13,025 nt of DNA from an uncultured Granulosicoccaceae bacterium (GCA_937951695.1 CALFBL010000087.1:1-13025), one strand, 5' to 3'; numbered from the stretch's first letter, positions 1 to 8,088 are shown. The notes: generated by a model from the sequence alone, not told the origin. Translations and numbers: made by a program.

Positions 1-156
1 CAAGTTAAATTATCCATCGATGGCAAGGAATATTACGATAATGATTTTGAAATCACTACTCAAAGTGGACGAGTTCTAGTTAATACAGTCAGTAATAAAA
101 AAAAGGCGAGTAGTCTTTATGGGGGCAGTTTAAAGCTTCAGACGATGCGCCCTTGA
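1..156 (+). CDS. 3' end of an unidentified AT-rich gene (partial)
   Basis: Frame 1 is open from the first base to a TGA at 154-156, giving 51 residues of the C-terminus of a protein that begins outside the window. The piece is polar and rich in Asn, Lys, Ser and Tyr, with alternating hydrophobic residues (SIDGKEYYDNDF, then SGRVLVNTV) that suggest beta strands. I do not recognise the family. The first 120 bases are about 32% G+C, far below the rest of the window, yet the frame has no stop, which is unlikely by chance in such AT-rich DNA. The stop overlaps the TTG start of the next gene (TTGA, 153-156), which could couple their translation. It may be a foreign or surface-protein gene, or a chance open frame; the product is unknown. 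Confidence 0.45.
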   Translation, partial: QVKLSIDGKEYYDNDFEITTQSGRVLVNTVSNKKKASSLYGGSLKLQTMRP

Positions 157-656
157 TCATTGATGATCATCGAATCGTGCTGATGCACTATCAGCTCGAT
201 AACGGCTTCGGCGAGATGGTCGATAGCTCGCTGGGCGGGTTGCCGATGACCTACATGCACAACGCGGGCATGCTGCTGCTGGGTCTGGAGCGTGAGCTCA
301 CTGGGCGGCAAACAGGCGATGAGTTTGAAGCAGTCATTTACCCGGAAGATGGGTACGGTTATCGCGATGAAGACCTGGTCGCAAAACTTCCTCGCAGCGC
401 CTTTGATGATATGGGTGAGATTCACGAGGGCATGCGCGTGCGCGACAAGCGTTCGGATAACGCATCCGGCTTGTTTACCGTGCTGGTCATCGGCGATGAA
501 GAAGTCACCATCGATGCCAACCACCCACTCGCCGGTCAGGTGTTGCATTTTCGCATCGCGATTGTGGATGTGCGTGAGCCAAGTGAGAACGAACTCAGCG
601 GTTACCTGGGTGAGGGCAATGTCTGGACCCCGCCTTGGGCAGACGTTAATGAATAA
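153..656 (+). CDS. SlyD-like FKBP-type peptidyl-prolyl cis-trans isomerase
   Basis: A 167-residue cytoplasmic FKBP of the SlyD/FkpB type, which catalyses prolyl isomerisation and acts as a folding helper. An N-terminal FKBP strand (HRIVLMHYQLDNGFGEMVDS, about 6-25) leads to the LLLGLERELTGRQTGDEFE segment (41-59) and the DGYGYRDEDLVAKLP stretch (66-80). The insert-in-flap chaperone domain follows (about 70-123), then the closing FKBP motif DANHPLAGQVLHF (121-133). E. coli SlyD has VDGNHMLAGQNLKF at the same place. The His/Cys-rich metal-binding tail of SlyD is absent; the protein ends about 34 residues after the last FKBP motif. The start is TTG at 153, which gives the family-typical N-terminus; GTG at 177 or ATG at 183 would cut into the first strand. 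No clear ribosome-binding site precedes it, but it overlaps the upstream stop. The aldolase follows 22 bases downstream, probably in one transcript. Confidence 0.9.
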   Translation: MIIDDHRIVLMHYQLDNGFGEMVDSSLGGLPMTYMHNAGMLLLGLERELTGRQTGDEFEAVIYPEDGYGYRDEDLVAKLPRSAFDDMGEIHEGMRVRDKRSDNASGLFTVLVIGDEEVTIDANHPLAGQVLHFRIAIVDVREPSENELSGYLGEGNVWTPPWADVNE

Positions 657-678
657 CACCAATAAAGAGGGTATGGGC

Positions 679-1434
679 ATGTCGCTAAGGCAACAAGTGG
701 CCGCAGGGAAGCCGCTGGTGGGTACGTTTTTAAAAACTCCGGCTTACGAACTAATCGAGGTGTTGGCGAAATCGGGCCTGGATTTTCTTGTCATAGACGG
801 CGAACATGCGCCGTTTGATCGGGCTCGGCTGGATCATTGTTTGGCCATGGGGCGGGCGTTGGATTTCCCGCTGTTGGTGCGGGTGGCCAATGCAGAACCG
901 TCATCGATATTGCAAGCGTTGGATTCAGGTGCGATCGGTGTTGTGGTGCCGCACGTGGATTCGGTTGAAAAGGCCACCTCTATTGCCAAAAGCGCACGAT
1001 TTGGTCATGGCGGTCGCGGCTTTGCAGGCTCCACTCGCTGGGCAGGTTTTGCCACGCGTAAAGCCGATGACATACTGGCGCAAAGCGCAGCAGAGACGGT
1101 GGTAATCGTTCAGATAGAAGAGCCTGAAGGGGTGGAGGCGGCAACCGGCATTGCCGCTGTCGATGGTGTGGATGCCTTGTTTGTGGGTCCTGCCGATCTA
1201 GGAATATGCTATGGCACTACCGATCCAAATTCGGATGTTGTCAGGAACGCCATGCGGGTTGTCAGTGAGGCGTGCAAAGCACACGGCAAATCGTCCATGA
1301 CGTTCGCCGCCAATACATCCACCTTCGATGAATTGGCGCAGTTAGGTATAAACATGTTTTGCGTGTCTTCGGAGCAAGGGTTGATGTTGCAAGCGGCGCG
1401 AGCTCTGTGCGCGGATTTGAAGCAGGAGCCCTAG
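679..1434 (+). CDS. HpcH/HpaI-family class II aldolase
   Basis: A 251-residue metal-dependent class II pyruvate aldolase of the HpcH/HpaI family (4-hydroxy-2-oxoheptanedioate aldolase or 2-keto-3-deoxy sugar-acid aldolase type). These enzymes reversibly cleave 2-oxo-4-hydroxy acids to pyruvate or oxaloacetate plus an aldehyde. The TIM-barrel motifs are intact: VIDGEHAPFD (38-47) with catalytic His43, LLVRVAN (65-71) with Arg68, the metal-ligand segment VQIEEPEG (144-151) with Glu147, and FVGPADLG (168-175) with Asp173. By comparison with E. coli HpaI these are the base, the carboxylate-binding Arg and the two metal ligands. I chose ATG 679 because AGAGG lies 8 bases upstream and the product has the usual length. 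In-frame ATGs at 649 (overlapping the previous stop) and 673 are less likely. The substrate cannot be read from sequence, and the FKBP neighbour gives no hint. It converges on coaA with only 19 bases between the stops. Confidence 0.92.
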   Translation: MSLRQQVAAGKPLVGTFLKTPAYELIEVLAKSGLDFLVIDGEHAPFDRARLDHCLAMGRALDFPLLVRVANAEPSSILQALDSGAIGVVVPHVDSVEKATSIAKSARFGHGGRGFAGSTRWAGFATRKADDILAQSAAETVVIVQIEEPEGVEAATGIAAVDGVDALFVGPADLGICYGTTDPNSDVVRNAMRVVSEACKAHGKSSMTFAANTSTFDELAQLGINMFCVSSEQGLMLQAARALCADLKQEP

Positions 1435-1453
1435 CCGGCGTACTAAGGGACAA

Positions 1454-2404
1454 TCAGAGCTTACGAAACTGCACGCAATCAATCGCATGTGTTTCACTTT
1501 TGTGCAAGATTAGCTTGGCGCGGTGGCGTGAGGGGCGAATGTTTTCCTGAAGATTGACGTGATTGATGGTTCGCCAGATACCCGCTGCGGTTTCCCGCGC
1601 TTCGGCCTCGTCCAGTTTGGCGTAGTGTGCAAAGTACGCATCGGGTTGGTTAAATACCGTATGCCGCAAGGCTAGAAACCGATCGATATACCATTTTTCC
1701 AATGACGTCTCATCAGCGTCTATGTAGATGGAGAAATCAAAATAATCGGACACAAACACTTGCTCTTCGCCGGCTTTTAGTCGGCCGGTTTGCAACACGT
1801 TAAGACCCTCGACAATGAGAATGTCTGGCTGGTTCACGGTGACAAATTCATTGGGTACGATGTCATAGTGTAGGTGTGAATACACCGGCGCCTGCAATCG
1901 GGTTTCACCACTTTTTACGGCTTCAAGAAACGCCAATAACGCCGCCCGATCGAAACTCTCCGGAAAGCCTTTTCTGGACATCAAGCCGCGCTCTTCCAGT
2001 ACCGCTGTGGGGTGCAGAAAGCCGTCGGTAGAGAGCACTTCAACTTTCGGGTGTACTTCGGGCCAGCGCTTTAACAGTGATTGCAGGACACGTGATACCG
2101 TGCTCTTACCCACCGCCACTGAGCCTGCAACGCCAATGATAAACGGCACTTTGTCAGAGCCTGTGCCAAGGTACTGATGCGTGCCTAACCACAGCTGCTG
2201 CAAAGAGGCCACATGAAAACTCAGCAAACGTGAAATAGGCAGGTAAACTTGGCCGACCTCTTCCAGCGACACGCGCTCGTTGATTCCACGCAGTTCAGCT
2301 AACTCCTGTTCAGTTAGCGGCTGGGGGGTTGAGAGCCCGAGCTCGGCCCATTCTTCTATGGTGAATTGACGGTAGGGGCTCACAAGGGGTCGCTCAGCAT
2401 TCAA
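1454..2404 (-). CDS. coaA: Type I pantothenate kinase (CoaA)
   Basis: A 316-residue prokaryotic type I pantothenate kinase. It phosphorylates pantothenate to 4'-phosphopantothenate with ATP, the first committed and feedback-regulated step of coenzyme A synthesis in the cytoplasm. The protein aligns with E. coli CoaA along its whole length. It has the P-loop GVAGSVAVGKST (91-102, Lys100), STDGFLHP (125-132) with catalytic Asp127, RGLMSRKGFPESFD (139-152), APVYSHLHYDIVP (172-184), which includes the His implicated in CoA binding, and ILIVEGLNVLQ (195-205). The only start giving the family N-terminus is TTG at 2404, directly after an in-frame TGA; GTG at 2383 is an alternative. Neither has a good Shine-Dalgarno. 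The gene is monocistronic, divergent from the SDR gene and convergent with the aldolase. Confidence 0.97.
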   Translation of the reverse strand: MNAERPLVSPYRQFTIEEWAELGLSTPQPLTEQELAELRGINERVSLEEVGQVYLPISRLLSFHVASLQQLWLGTHQYLGTGSDKVPFIIGVAGSVAVGKSTVSRVLQSLLKRWPEVHPKVEVLSTDGFLHPTAVLEERGLMSRKGFPESFDRAALLAFLEAVKSGETRLQAPVYSHLHYDIVPNEFVTVNQPDILIVEGLNVLQTGRLKAGEEQVFVSDYFDFSIYIDADETSLEKWYIDRFLALRHTVFNQPDAYFAHYAKLDEAEARETAAGIWRTINHVNLQENIRPSRHRAKLILHKSETHAIDCVQFRKL

Positions 2405-2495
2405 TCAGTCTTGTCGGGGATCAGTTTAACGCACAGTTCAGCGCGCTGGGTAATCGGATATAGATCAAACGCACCGTAGTGTATTGAAGGTCGTC
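2405..2495. promoter_or_regulatory. Divergent coaA / SDR intergenic region
   Basis: These 91 bases separate the coaA start from the SDR start and must hold the promoters for both directions. I see no strong sigma-70 pair. On the plus strand TATAGA (2459-2464) is a 4/6 match to a -10 box with no convincing -35. A perfect 10-base palindrome, CAGCGCGCTG (2439-2448), sits in the middle and could be a protein site or chance. A clear ribosome-binding site, GAAGG (2486-2490), lies 5 bases before the SDR ATG. Confidence 0.35.
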
Positions 2496-3326
2496 ATGAA
2501 ATCGAACAGTATTTTAATCACCGGGTGCTCCTCAGGCATCGGCTACGATGCAGCGAAGACATTGCACGCTCGTGGCTGGCAGGTGTTCGCCAGTTGCCGC
2601 AAGGCTGAGGATGTGGCTCGTATGCAACAGGAAGGGTTCAATGCCGTGCAGCTGGATCTGGCGGCGTCTGAGTCGATTGAGACAGCGGTTGCCCAAGTAC
2701 TGGCGACAACCGGTGGTACGCTGGACGCGGTGTTTAATAATGGGGCCTTTGGTACGCCCGGGTTGGTTGAGGATTTAAGCCGGGAGGCCCTGCAGGACAT
2801 ATTTAACACCAACGTGTTTGGCCAAATAGAATTAACCAATAAAGTGCTGCCAGCCATGCGAGCCCAAGGGCACGGCCGAATTGTGATGTGCTCGTCGGTT
2901 CTGGGCTTTGCAGCAGCGCCATTCAGGGGGGCGTACATTTCCACCAAGTTTGCGCTGGAGGGCATCACCGATACCTTGCGCCTTGAGCTGCGTGACGAAC
3001 CGTTGGACATCATCCTGATTGAGCCCGGGCCCATTAAAACGTTGATTCGGCAAAATTCCATAGCGCACTTTGAACGCTGGATTGATGTGGAAGGTTCAGC
3101 CCAACGTGAGCGCTACGAGACGATATTAAAACCGCGTCTGTACGATCCCGCTGGCAAGAAGGACACTTTTGAATTACCCGCATCGGCGGTCACCAAAAAA
3201 TTAATACACGCCCTCGAACACCGCAATCCCAAGCTTCGCTACTACGTCACAGTGCCTACGTATCTGGCAAGTATTTTCAAGCGCTTGACATCCACTCGTG
3301 TGTTCGATTTTTTATGCGCACGATAA
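2496..3326 (+). CDS. Short-chain dehydrogenase/reductase (SDR) family oxidoreductase
   Basis: A 276-residue classical SDR that should oxidise or reduce an alcohol or carbonyl with NAD(P)(H). The Rossmann fold begins with the nucleotide-binding TGCSSGIG (9-16). NNGAFG (81-86) follows in place of NNAG. The catalytic set is a Ser at 133/134 (MCSSVLGF) with Tyr147 and Lys151 (YISTK), and the IEPGPIKT loop (175-182) comes after. Arg35 and Lys36 after the second strand (FASCRK) suggest an NADP preference, which is inference. Substrate is unknown. ATG 2496 is preferred because GAAGG lies 5 bases upstream; TTG 2484 would add four residues with no signal of its own. The TAA stop (3324-3326) runs straight into the AACAGC repeat, so the SDR frame continues beyond it as a polyglutamine stretch. 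Probably the first gene of the run reaching the ADP-ribosylglycohydrolase-like gene. Confidence 0.9.
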   Translation: MKSNSILITGCSSGIGYDAAKTLHARGWQVFASCRKAEDVARMQQEGFNAVQLDLAASESIETAVAQVLATTGGTLDAVFNNGAFGTPGLVEDLSREALQDIFNTNVFGQIELTNKVLPAMRAQGHGRIVMCSSVLGFAAAPFRGAYISTKFALEGITDTLRLELRDEPLDIILIEPGPIKTLIRQNSIAHFERWIDVEGSAQRERYETILKPRLYDPAGKKDTFELPASAVTKKLIHALEHRNPKLRYYVTVPTYLASIFKRLTSTRVFDFLCAR

Positions 3327-3399
<73 letters not shown>

Positions 3400-3447
3400 G
3401 GCAAGGAAAACGAACGCCTATCGAACACTCAGCGCATCGATCGCATC

Positions 3448-4788
3448 ATGAGTCGAGCGACGGCGGTTATCCGCGAAGCCAGTCGTGTCCTGGTGGTCGC
3501 ACTGCCTTTAATGGGTGCACAGCTGCTGCAAGTGGCTAACGGCTCGGTGGATGCGATTGTGGCCGGGCGCTTAGGCCGTGCCGAGTTGGCAGCCGGTGGC
3601 CTGGCCGCCGGCGTGTGGTTCTTTGTAGCGTTGTCGTGTATCGGGCTGATGGCTGGGTTGTCGCCAACGCTTGCCGCGATGATCGGAGCCTCACGACGAG
3701 CCGCTGTCGGGGCGCAATTTCGTCAAGGGTTATGGTTTGGTGGATGGGTTGCACTGGCTGCCATACTGGCTATTCTAGTGTGTATCAAAACGGTGAGCCA
3801 TTGGGGGTTTGATCCTGAACTAGCGCCCCTAATAATCGAGTATTTACGCGCCGCGGTTTGGAGCCTACCTGCGTTTGCTATGCTGATGGTTTGCCGGAAT
3901 TTGTACGAAGCCACCGGAATATCTACACCGATACTGATCATGCAAGTGGTGGGATTGCTGGTGAATCTCGTGTTGAGTTTCGGGCTTGGTTTGGGGTTGT
4001 GGGGTTTGCCGACACTGGGGCTGTTTGGCATTGGTTTGTCCACCTCTGTGGTATCGGTTGTCATGGCCGTCATTTTGTTTTTCAGGTTGCGCGATAAACG
4101 TTTTCATCGCTACAAACTGTTTGAACGCTTTGACAAACCCAACCTCCCGGTCATTGGGCAACTGTTGGTGTTCGCGATGCCAATCTACTTGGGCCTGGTG
4201 TTCGAGGCCGGGCTGTTTTTTTTCACCGCCATCCAAATGGCAAAAATCGGAGTAGTCGAATCGGCGTCACACAATATTGCGATCGGTATATCCGCAATTT
4301 GCTACATGTTGCCATTGGGTTTGTCGTTAGCGATAACTGCACGAATCGGCAAGGCGTACGGTCGGCGCAGTCGGGGTTTGGTTGAGCGACGCATAATCAG
4401 CGGCTTGATCCTGACGGTGCTGTTGGCAGCCACGACCGTATCGATCTTATTATTGTTTCGGCATTCAATAGGTACACTGTACACCGATGACCCGGATGTG
4501 CTGGCGCTGACTGCCACCTTATTAATCTTTGCCGCTTGCTTTCAGCTCTCTGATGGTTTTCAAGTGGTTCTGATTGGCATGCTGCGCGGGCTGCAGGACA
4601 CGCGTGTACCAATGCTTATCAACGCTGTGTCGTACTGGATGATTGCCGCGCCAATCGGCTACTACCTCGCTCACCATACCGCCGTTGGTGCGTTGGGTTT
4701 GTGGTTGGGGCTTATAATCGGATTAACCTGCGCTTCTGGGTTGTTGGCGGTGCGGCTCAATGGTCAATTGAAGGTTAAATTTAAGTGA
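3448..4788 (+). CDS. MATE-family multidrug/Na+ efflux transporter (NorM-like)
   Basis: A 446-residue inner-membrane antiporter of the MATE family, NorM-like, which exports cationic drugs or toxic compounds in exchange for Na+ or H+. About 12 hydrophobic segments arrange as two six-helix halves joined by the charged loop RLRDKRFHRYKLFERFDKP (213-231). Family landmarks are the N-terminal ALPLMGAQLLQVANGSVDAIVAGRLG (18-43), FEAGLFFF with an acidic residue at Glu253, and GMLRGLQDTRVPM (377-389). ATG 3448 gives a family-typical N-terminus and length. The frame is open back to a GTG at 3298, which would add a 50-residue head containing (Asn-Ser)12 and overlap the SDR; I consider that unlikely. Neither start has a good Shine-Dalgarno. 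AAGGAAA at 3403 is too far from the ATG. The exported substrate is unknown. Confidence 0.93.
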   Translation: MSRATAVIREASRVLVVALPLMGAQLLQVANGSVDAIVAGRLGRAELAAGGLAAGVWFFVALSCIGLMAGLSPTLAAMIGASRRAAVGAQFRQGLWFGGWVALAAILAILVCIKTVSHWGFDPELAPLIIEYLRAAVWSLPAFAMLMVCRNLYEATGISTPILIMQVVGLLVNLVLSFGLGLGLWGLPTLGLFGIGLSTSVVSVVMAVILFFRLRDKRFHRYKLFERFDKPNLPVIGQLLVFAMPIYLGLVFEAGLFFFTAIQMAKIGVVESASHNIAIGISAICYMLPLGLSLAITARIGKAYGRRSRGLVERRIISGLILTVLLAATTVSILLLFRHSIGTLYTDDPDVLALTATLLIFAACFQLSDGFQVVLIGMLRGLQDTRVPMLINAVSYWMIAAPIGYYLAHHTAVGALGLWLGLIIGLTCASGLLAVRLNGQLKVKFK

Positions 4789-4829
4789 GTAGCCTGGGTC
4801 GCGAATCGGCCCCTTAAAAAAGGAACACG

Positions 4830-6350
4830 ATGTCAACGAATACCGCTTATCAATCGTTACAATCGATTTTTAAACGCCTGAATTATTTTGACCACGCCAC
4901 TACCATTCTGGGTTGGGATCAAATGGTGATGATGCCCGCAGGCGGAGTCGCGTCGCGTTCGGAGACTCTGGCCGAGCTGTCGGTGATGCATCATGAGCTG
5001 CTGGCATCGGATCGAGTGGTGGAATTGATCACCCACTGTGAGAGCGATACAGAGAGCCTCACCGACGCAGAGGTGCGTAGTGTGCAAGCCATGCGTGAGG
5101 CTTATCAGGATGTAAACTGTTTACCCACCGACCTAGTCAAGGCGCAAGTGCTGGCAGGGTCCGCGTGTGAACACGGTTGGCGCAGTCAACGCAAAGCCAA
5201 TGACTGGGCGGGTTTCCAGAAGAATTTCAACGAGGTGGTGTGGTTGGCTCGGGAGGAGGCGCGCGTTCGTCAAGAATCCGCTGATACCGCTACCCCCTAC
5301 GATGCGCTGCTGGACTTGCACTGCCGGGGGGATTCCAGTGAATTGATTGATCGTGTGTTCAGTGAGTTAAAAGCCGAACTGCCTACCATGATTGATGCCG
5401 CGATCGAGCGTCAGGCTATGGCCCAAACAGCGGCCCATGCAACCGAGGCTACGACGGCCCTTTATCCCATCAGTGAACAAACGGCACTAAGCCATGCATT
5501 GCTGCGTACGCTGGGTTTTAATTTTGACGAAGGTCGTCTCGATATCAGTGCGCACCCGTTTAGTACGGGGGTTAGAGGGGATCAGAGAATTACCACCCGC
5601 TACGATGAAAGCACCTATCTTGACGCACTGCTAGCCACCGCCCATGAGACGGGTCACGCCAGCTATGAAGCCGGATTGCCAGAACAGTGGTCAGGGTTGC
5701 CTGTGGGTAACGCTAGTAATATGTGCATTCACGAGAGCCAAAGTCTCTTGTTTGAAAAAATGGTGACGCTGTCTGCGCCGTTTTTACAACACTTGCATGA
5801 GCTGATAAAAACGCATCTAAGTGCGGGAACGGATTTATCGTTTGAGTCCTTGATACAACAGGCCCGACGAGTCTCGAAGAGCTATATACGGGTAGAGGCC
5901 GATGAGCTTACTTACCCGATTCATGTGGCACTTCGTTTCGACATAGAGAGGGATCTGATTAACGGCGCAATTGAACCCAGTCATATTCCTGAGGCGTGGG
6001 ATGCGGCAATGCAGGCAGGCTTGGGTTTGTCGACCAAGGACAACCACACAAACGGTTGCCTGCAGGACATTCATTGGACGGACGGTACCTTTGGTTATTT
6101 TCCGTCGTACACCATGGGCGCTGTGAACAGTGCGCAATTGTTTCAGGCGGTGATCGAGGCCCATCCCGATTGGCAGACAAAATTTGCCGAGGGTGATATC
6201 GGTTTTGTTCGAACCTGGTTGTCTGACAATATTTGGTGTCACGGTTGTCATCGCTCCTCGCAAGAGTTAATTCAATTGGCCACCGGTTCTGAAACCCAAT
6301 CAAAGAGTTTGTTAACGCATTTGAAATCGCGTTATCTGGATGAGTCCTAA
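4830..6350 (+). CDS. M32-family metallocarboxypeptidase (carboxypeptidase Taq type)
   Basis: A 506-residue cytoplasmic zinc carboxypeptidase of peptidase family M32, the thermostable carboxypeptidase Taq/Pfu type. It removes C-terminal residues, usually other than proline, from peptides. The length is normal for the family. All hallmark motifs are present in order: HPF (242-244), DQRITTRY (251-258), the zinc site HETGH (272-276) with Glu273 as general base, HESQS (301-305) carrying the third ligand Glu302, YIRVEADELTYPIHV (352-366) and GCLQDIHW (409-416). The protein is almost entirely helical with no signal peptide. ATG 4830 has a good ribosome-binding site (AAGGAA) 5 bases upstream. It lies 41 bases after the MATE stop, so probably in the same transcript; its likely job is peptide turnover. 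Confidence 0.96.
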   Translation: MSTNTAYQSLQSIFKRLNYFDHATTILGWDQMVMMPAGGVASRSETLAELSVMHHELLASDRVVELITHCESDTESLTDAEVRSVQAMREAYQDVNCLPTDLVKAQVLAGSACEHGWRSQRKANDWAGFQKNFNEVVWLAREEARVRQESADTATPYDALLDLHCRGDSSELIDRVFSELKAELPTMIDAAIERQAMAQTAAHATEATTALYPISEQTALSHALLRTLGFNFDEGRLDISAHPFSTGVRGDQRITTRYDESTYLDALLATAHETGHASYEAGLPEQWSGLPVGNASNMCIHESQSLLFEKMVTLSAPFLQHLHELIKTHLSAGTDLSFESLIQQARRVSKSYIRVEADELTYPIHVALRFDIERDLINGAIEPSHIPEAWDAAMQAGLGLSTKDNHTNGCLQDIHWTDGTFGYFPSYTMGAVNSAQLFQAVIEAHPDWQTKFAEGDIGFVRTWLSDNIWCHGCHRSSQELIQLATGSETQSKSLLTHLKSRYLDES

Positions 6351-6393
6351 GGCGCTTAAGAATGCCTATCGTCGTAATAGGACGCGGATAACT

Positions 6394-6948
6394 ATGGCTC
6401 ACAGTGATCGACCCGATCCGGAAACCGTATACCTAGTCAATGGTGAACTCGCCGCCACACCGAAGACTGTGTTCCACGCGTTTGAGCAACTTGGCATTGA
6501 ACACGATACGATCGTGCATGCGCCGCTGTTCACCGTGGAGGAGGCTAAGTCGATCAAGTATGCACTCGACGGGGCTCACACCAAAAACCTGTTTCTACGA
6601 AACAAAAAGGGGCGCATGTTTTTGCTCGTCGTACAGCAAGATCGACGGGTTGATCTGAAAGCGCTGCGTAGGCAATTAAATCAGCCCGGTGGCCAGCTGG
6701 CATTTGCCAGCACAGAACGGCTGGGCAAGTTCCTCGGCGTTGTACCAGGGTCGGTGTCGCCCTTGGCTGTGATCAACGATCACGGGGGAGAGGTGAGTGT
6801 TTACATCGATGAAAGCCTGCTCAATTACGAACTCATATACTTACATCCCTGTCGGAACACGCACAGCACACGTATAACCACCAACGATCTGCTAACAGTG
6901 CTGACCGCTTGGGATCATCCCCCCACGTTATTGACGTTTGACGATTGA
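6394..6948 (+). CDS. Aminoacyl-tRNA deacylase, ProXp-ala/PrdX (YbaK-like) family
   Basis: A 184-residue free-standing editing domain of the YbaK/ProRS-INS superfamily, closest to PrdX/ProXp-ala. Those enzymes hydrolyse mischarged tRNA, typically Ala-tRNAPro, and so protect translation fidelity in the cytoplasm. Visible landmarks are HAPLFTVEEAKSI (42-54), KNLFLRNKKGRMFLLVV (64-80) with the conserved Lys, RLGKFLGVVPGSVSPLAVIND (109-129) with its GxxxP turn, and HPCRNTHSTRIT (151-162), equivalent to the HPLxNTxTT motif. ATG 6394 gives the usual family length and has AGGA about 11 bases upstream. An in-frame ATG at 6340 would add 18 basic residues and overlap the M32 gene by 11 bases; that is possible but has no ribosome-binding site. 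The protein class is certain, but which mischarged tRNA it edits is inferred from similarity only. Confidence 0.9.
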   Translation: MAHSDRPDPETVYLVNGELAATPKTVFHAFEQLGIEHDTIVHAPLFTVEEAKSIKYALDGAHTKNLFLRNKKGRMFLLVVQQDRRVDLKALRRQLNQPGGQLAFASTERLGKFLGVVPGSVSPLAVINDHGGEVSVYIDESLLNYELIYLHPCRNTHSTRITTNDLLTVLTAWDHPPTLLTFDD

Positions 6949-6990
6949 TAGCTTGCTGGCACGCTGGATCGACGCAGGAGAGAGCGAACC

Positions 6991-8088
6991 ATGTTAGATA
7001 AAGCGGCCGTAGATGCTTCACTGCGGAATTTGTTTGTCGGTGACGCCTTGTCGATGCCGGTGCACTGGTACTACAACCCCGGCGATATCGTTCGCCAGTT
7101 TGGCAAACTGGGGGTGCAGGCGATGCAGGCAGCCCCCACGGTTCATCCCAGTTCGATCATGTCGTTGCACTCGACAAAGACCGGTGGGCGCCGAGCGATC
7201 GAGGACCGAGGCCAGAGCCGGGAAGTGGTCGGGGAAGTCATCTTGAAGGGAAAGCGTGAATTCTGGGGGCAGCAAGGTGTGCACTACCACCATGGAATGC
7301 CGGCGGGGGAAAATACCCTGAACGCCTGGTGTGCGAGAGAGTTAATGAGTTATCTGCTGAAAAACGATGGCTATGAGGTCGAAAGCTGGGCACAGCACTA
7401 CATCGACTTCATGACCTCGGACCCGGCGCGTCACCCAGATACCTACGCCGAAAGCTACCACCGCGGTTACTTTTCCAATTGGTCTGCGGGTAAAAACCCA
7501 CTGAAGTGTGGGGCGGTAACGCACGACACGCCTTCGATGGGTGCTCTGGTGACGATCGCGCCCCTGGTGGTGGCGTTACATCGAAACCATACTTTGCCCG
7601 AGGTTCAGCGCATTACTCGACAACACACTGCTTTGACCCACCCCGATGACGGCTTGATGAAAGTGGTCGATAGCTACGTTGATTTGCTGATCAAGTTATT
7701 TGAACAAGCCGGTGCCTGTGACTCAGCGCAGCTGTTGCCTCGTGTGCAAACGGCCATACTCAGCACCACCCACATTAGTATATCCAAACTGGTGCAACAG
7801 CCGCGCGGCGACGCCGCCGTGGTGGGTGGCCGTTTTTCTCTGGCGTGCTACATCGATGATTCATGGCCCAGCGTGTGTTACTTGGCGGCGAAATATCACA
7901 CAGATCCCCGCAAGGCGCTCACCATCAATACGAATCTTGGTGGTGAAAACGCACATCGAGGGGCCGTTTTGGGTACCGTGGTAGGGGCGGCAAGCCAGCA
8001 AGTCCCTGAAGATCTTTATGGCCAATTGGTGCATCAAAAAGACCTGACTGAGCTGCTTAAGGCCTTTATTGCGCGCTTTGTTGTCTAG
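6991..8088 (+). CDS. ADP-ribosylglycohydrolase-fold protein with altered metal-site motifs
   Basis: A 365-residue all-helical protein of the ADP-ribosylglycohydrolase (ARH/DraG/J1-crystallin) superfamily. Classical members use two Mg2+ to remove ADP-ribose from proteins or hydrolyse related N- or O-glycosides. The fold is signalled by GDALSMPVHWYY near the N-terminus (17-28), a central repeat-like region (HDTPSMGALVTIAPLVVAL, 178-196), THPDD (216-220) and NTNLGGENAHRGAVLGTVVGA close to the C-terminus (313-333). The usual DDT and GGDTDT metal motifs are replaced by GENT (106-109) and GGENAH (317-322), so catalysis may differ or be lost. A Shine-Dalgarno, AGGAGAG, sits about 8 bases before ATG 6991. 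It begins 42 bases after the deacylase and is the last gene before the ugp control region. Substrate unknown; it could be a crystallin-like or altered-specificity hydrolase. Confidence 0.85.
   Translation: MLDKAAVDASLRNLFVGDALSMPVHWYYNPGDIVRQFGKLGVQAMQAAPTVHPSSIMSLHSTKTGGRRAIEDRGQSREVVGEVILKGKREFWGQQGVHYHHGMPAGENTLNAWCARELMSYLLKNDGYEVESWAQHYIDFMTSDPARHPDTYAESYHRGYFSNWSAGKNPLKCGAVTHDTPSMGALVTIAPLVVALHRNHTLPEVQRITRQHTALTHPDDGLMKVVDSYVDLLIKLFEQAGACDSAQLLPRVQTAILSTTHISISKLVQQPRGDAAVVGGRFSLACYIDDSWPSVCYLAAKYHTDPRKALTINTNLGGENAHRGAVLGTVVGAASQQVPEDLYGQLVHQKDLTELLKAFIARFVV

Noticed and set aside
292..678. Aldolase reading frame extended upstream to 292 or 649
   Set aside because: The upstream part lies inside the clearly coding isomerase gene, and the Shine-Dalgarno and family N-terminus both point to ATG 679.
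3865..4236. Antisense open frame opposite the MATE gene (123 residues)
   Set aside because: Rich in Gln, His and Lys with no recognisable motif; it mirrors transmembrane codons of the real gene.
6340..6393. ATG 6340 as the start of the tRNA deacylase
   Set aside because: It would add 18 basic residues not typical of the family, overlap the M32 gene, and lacks a ribosome-binding site; it remains possible by coupling.
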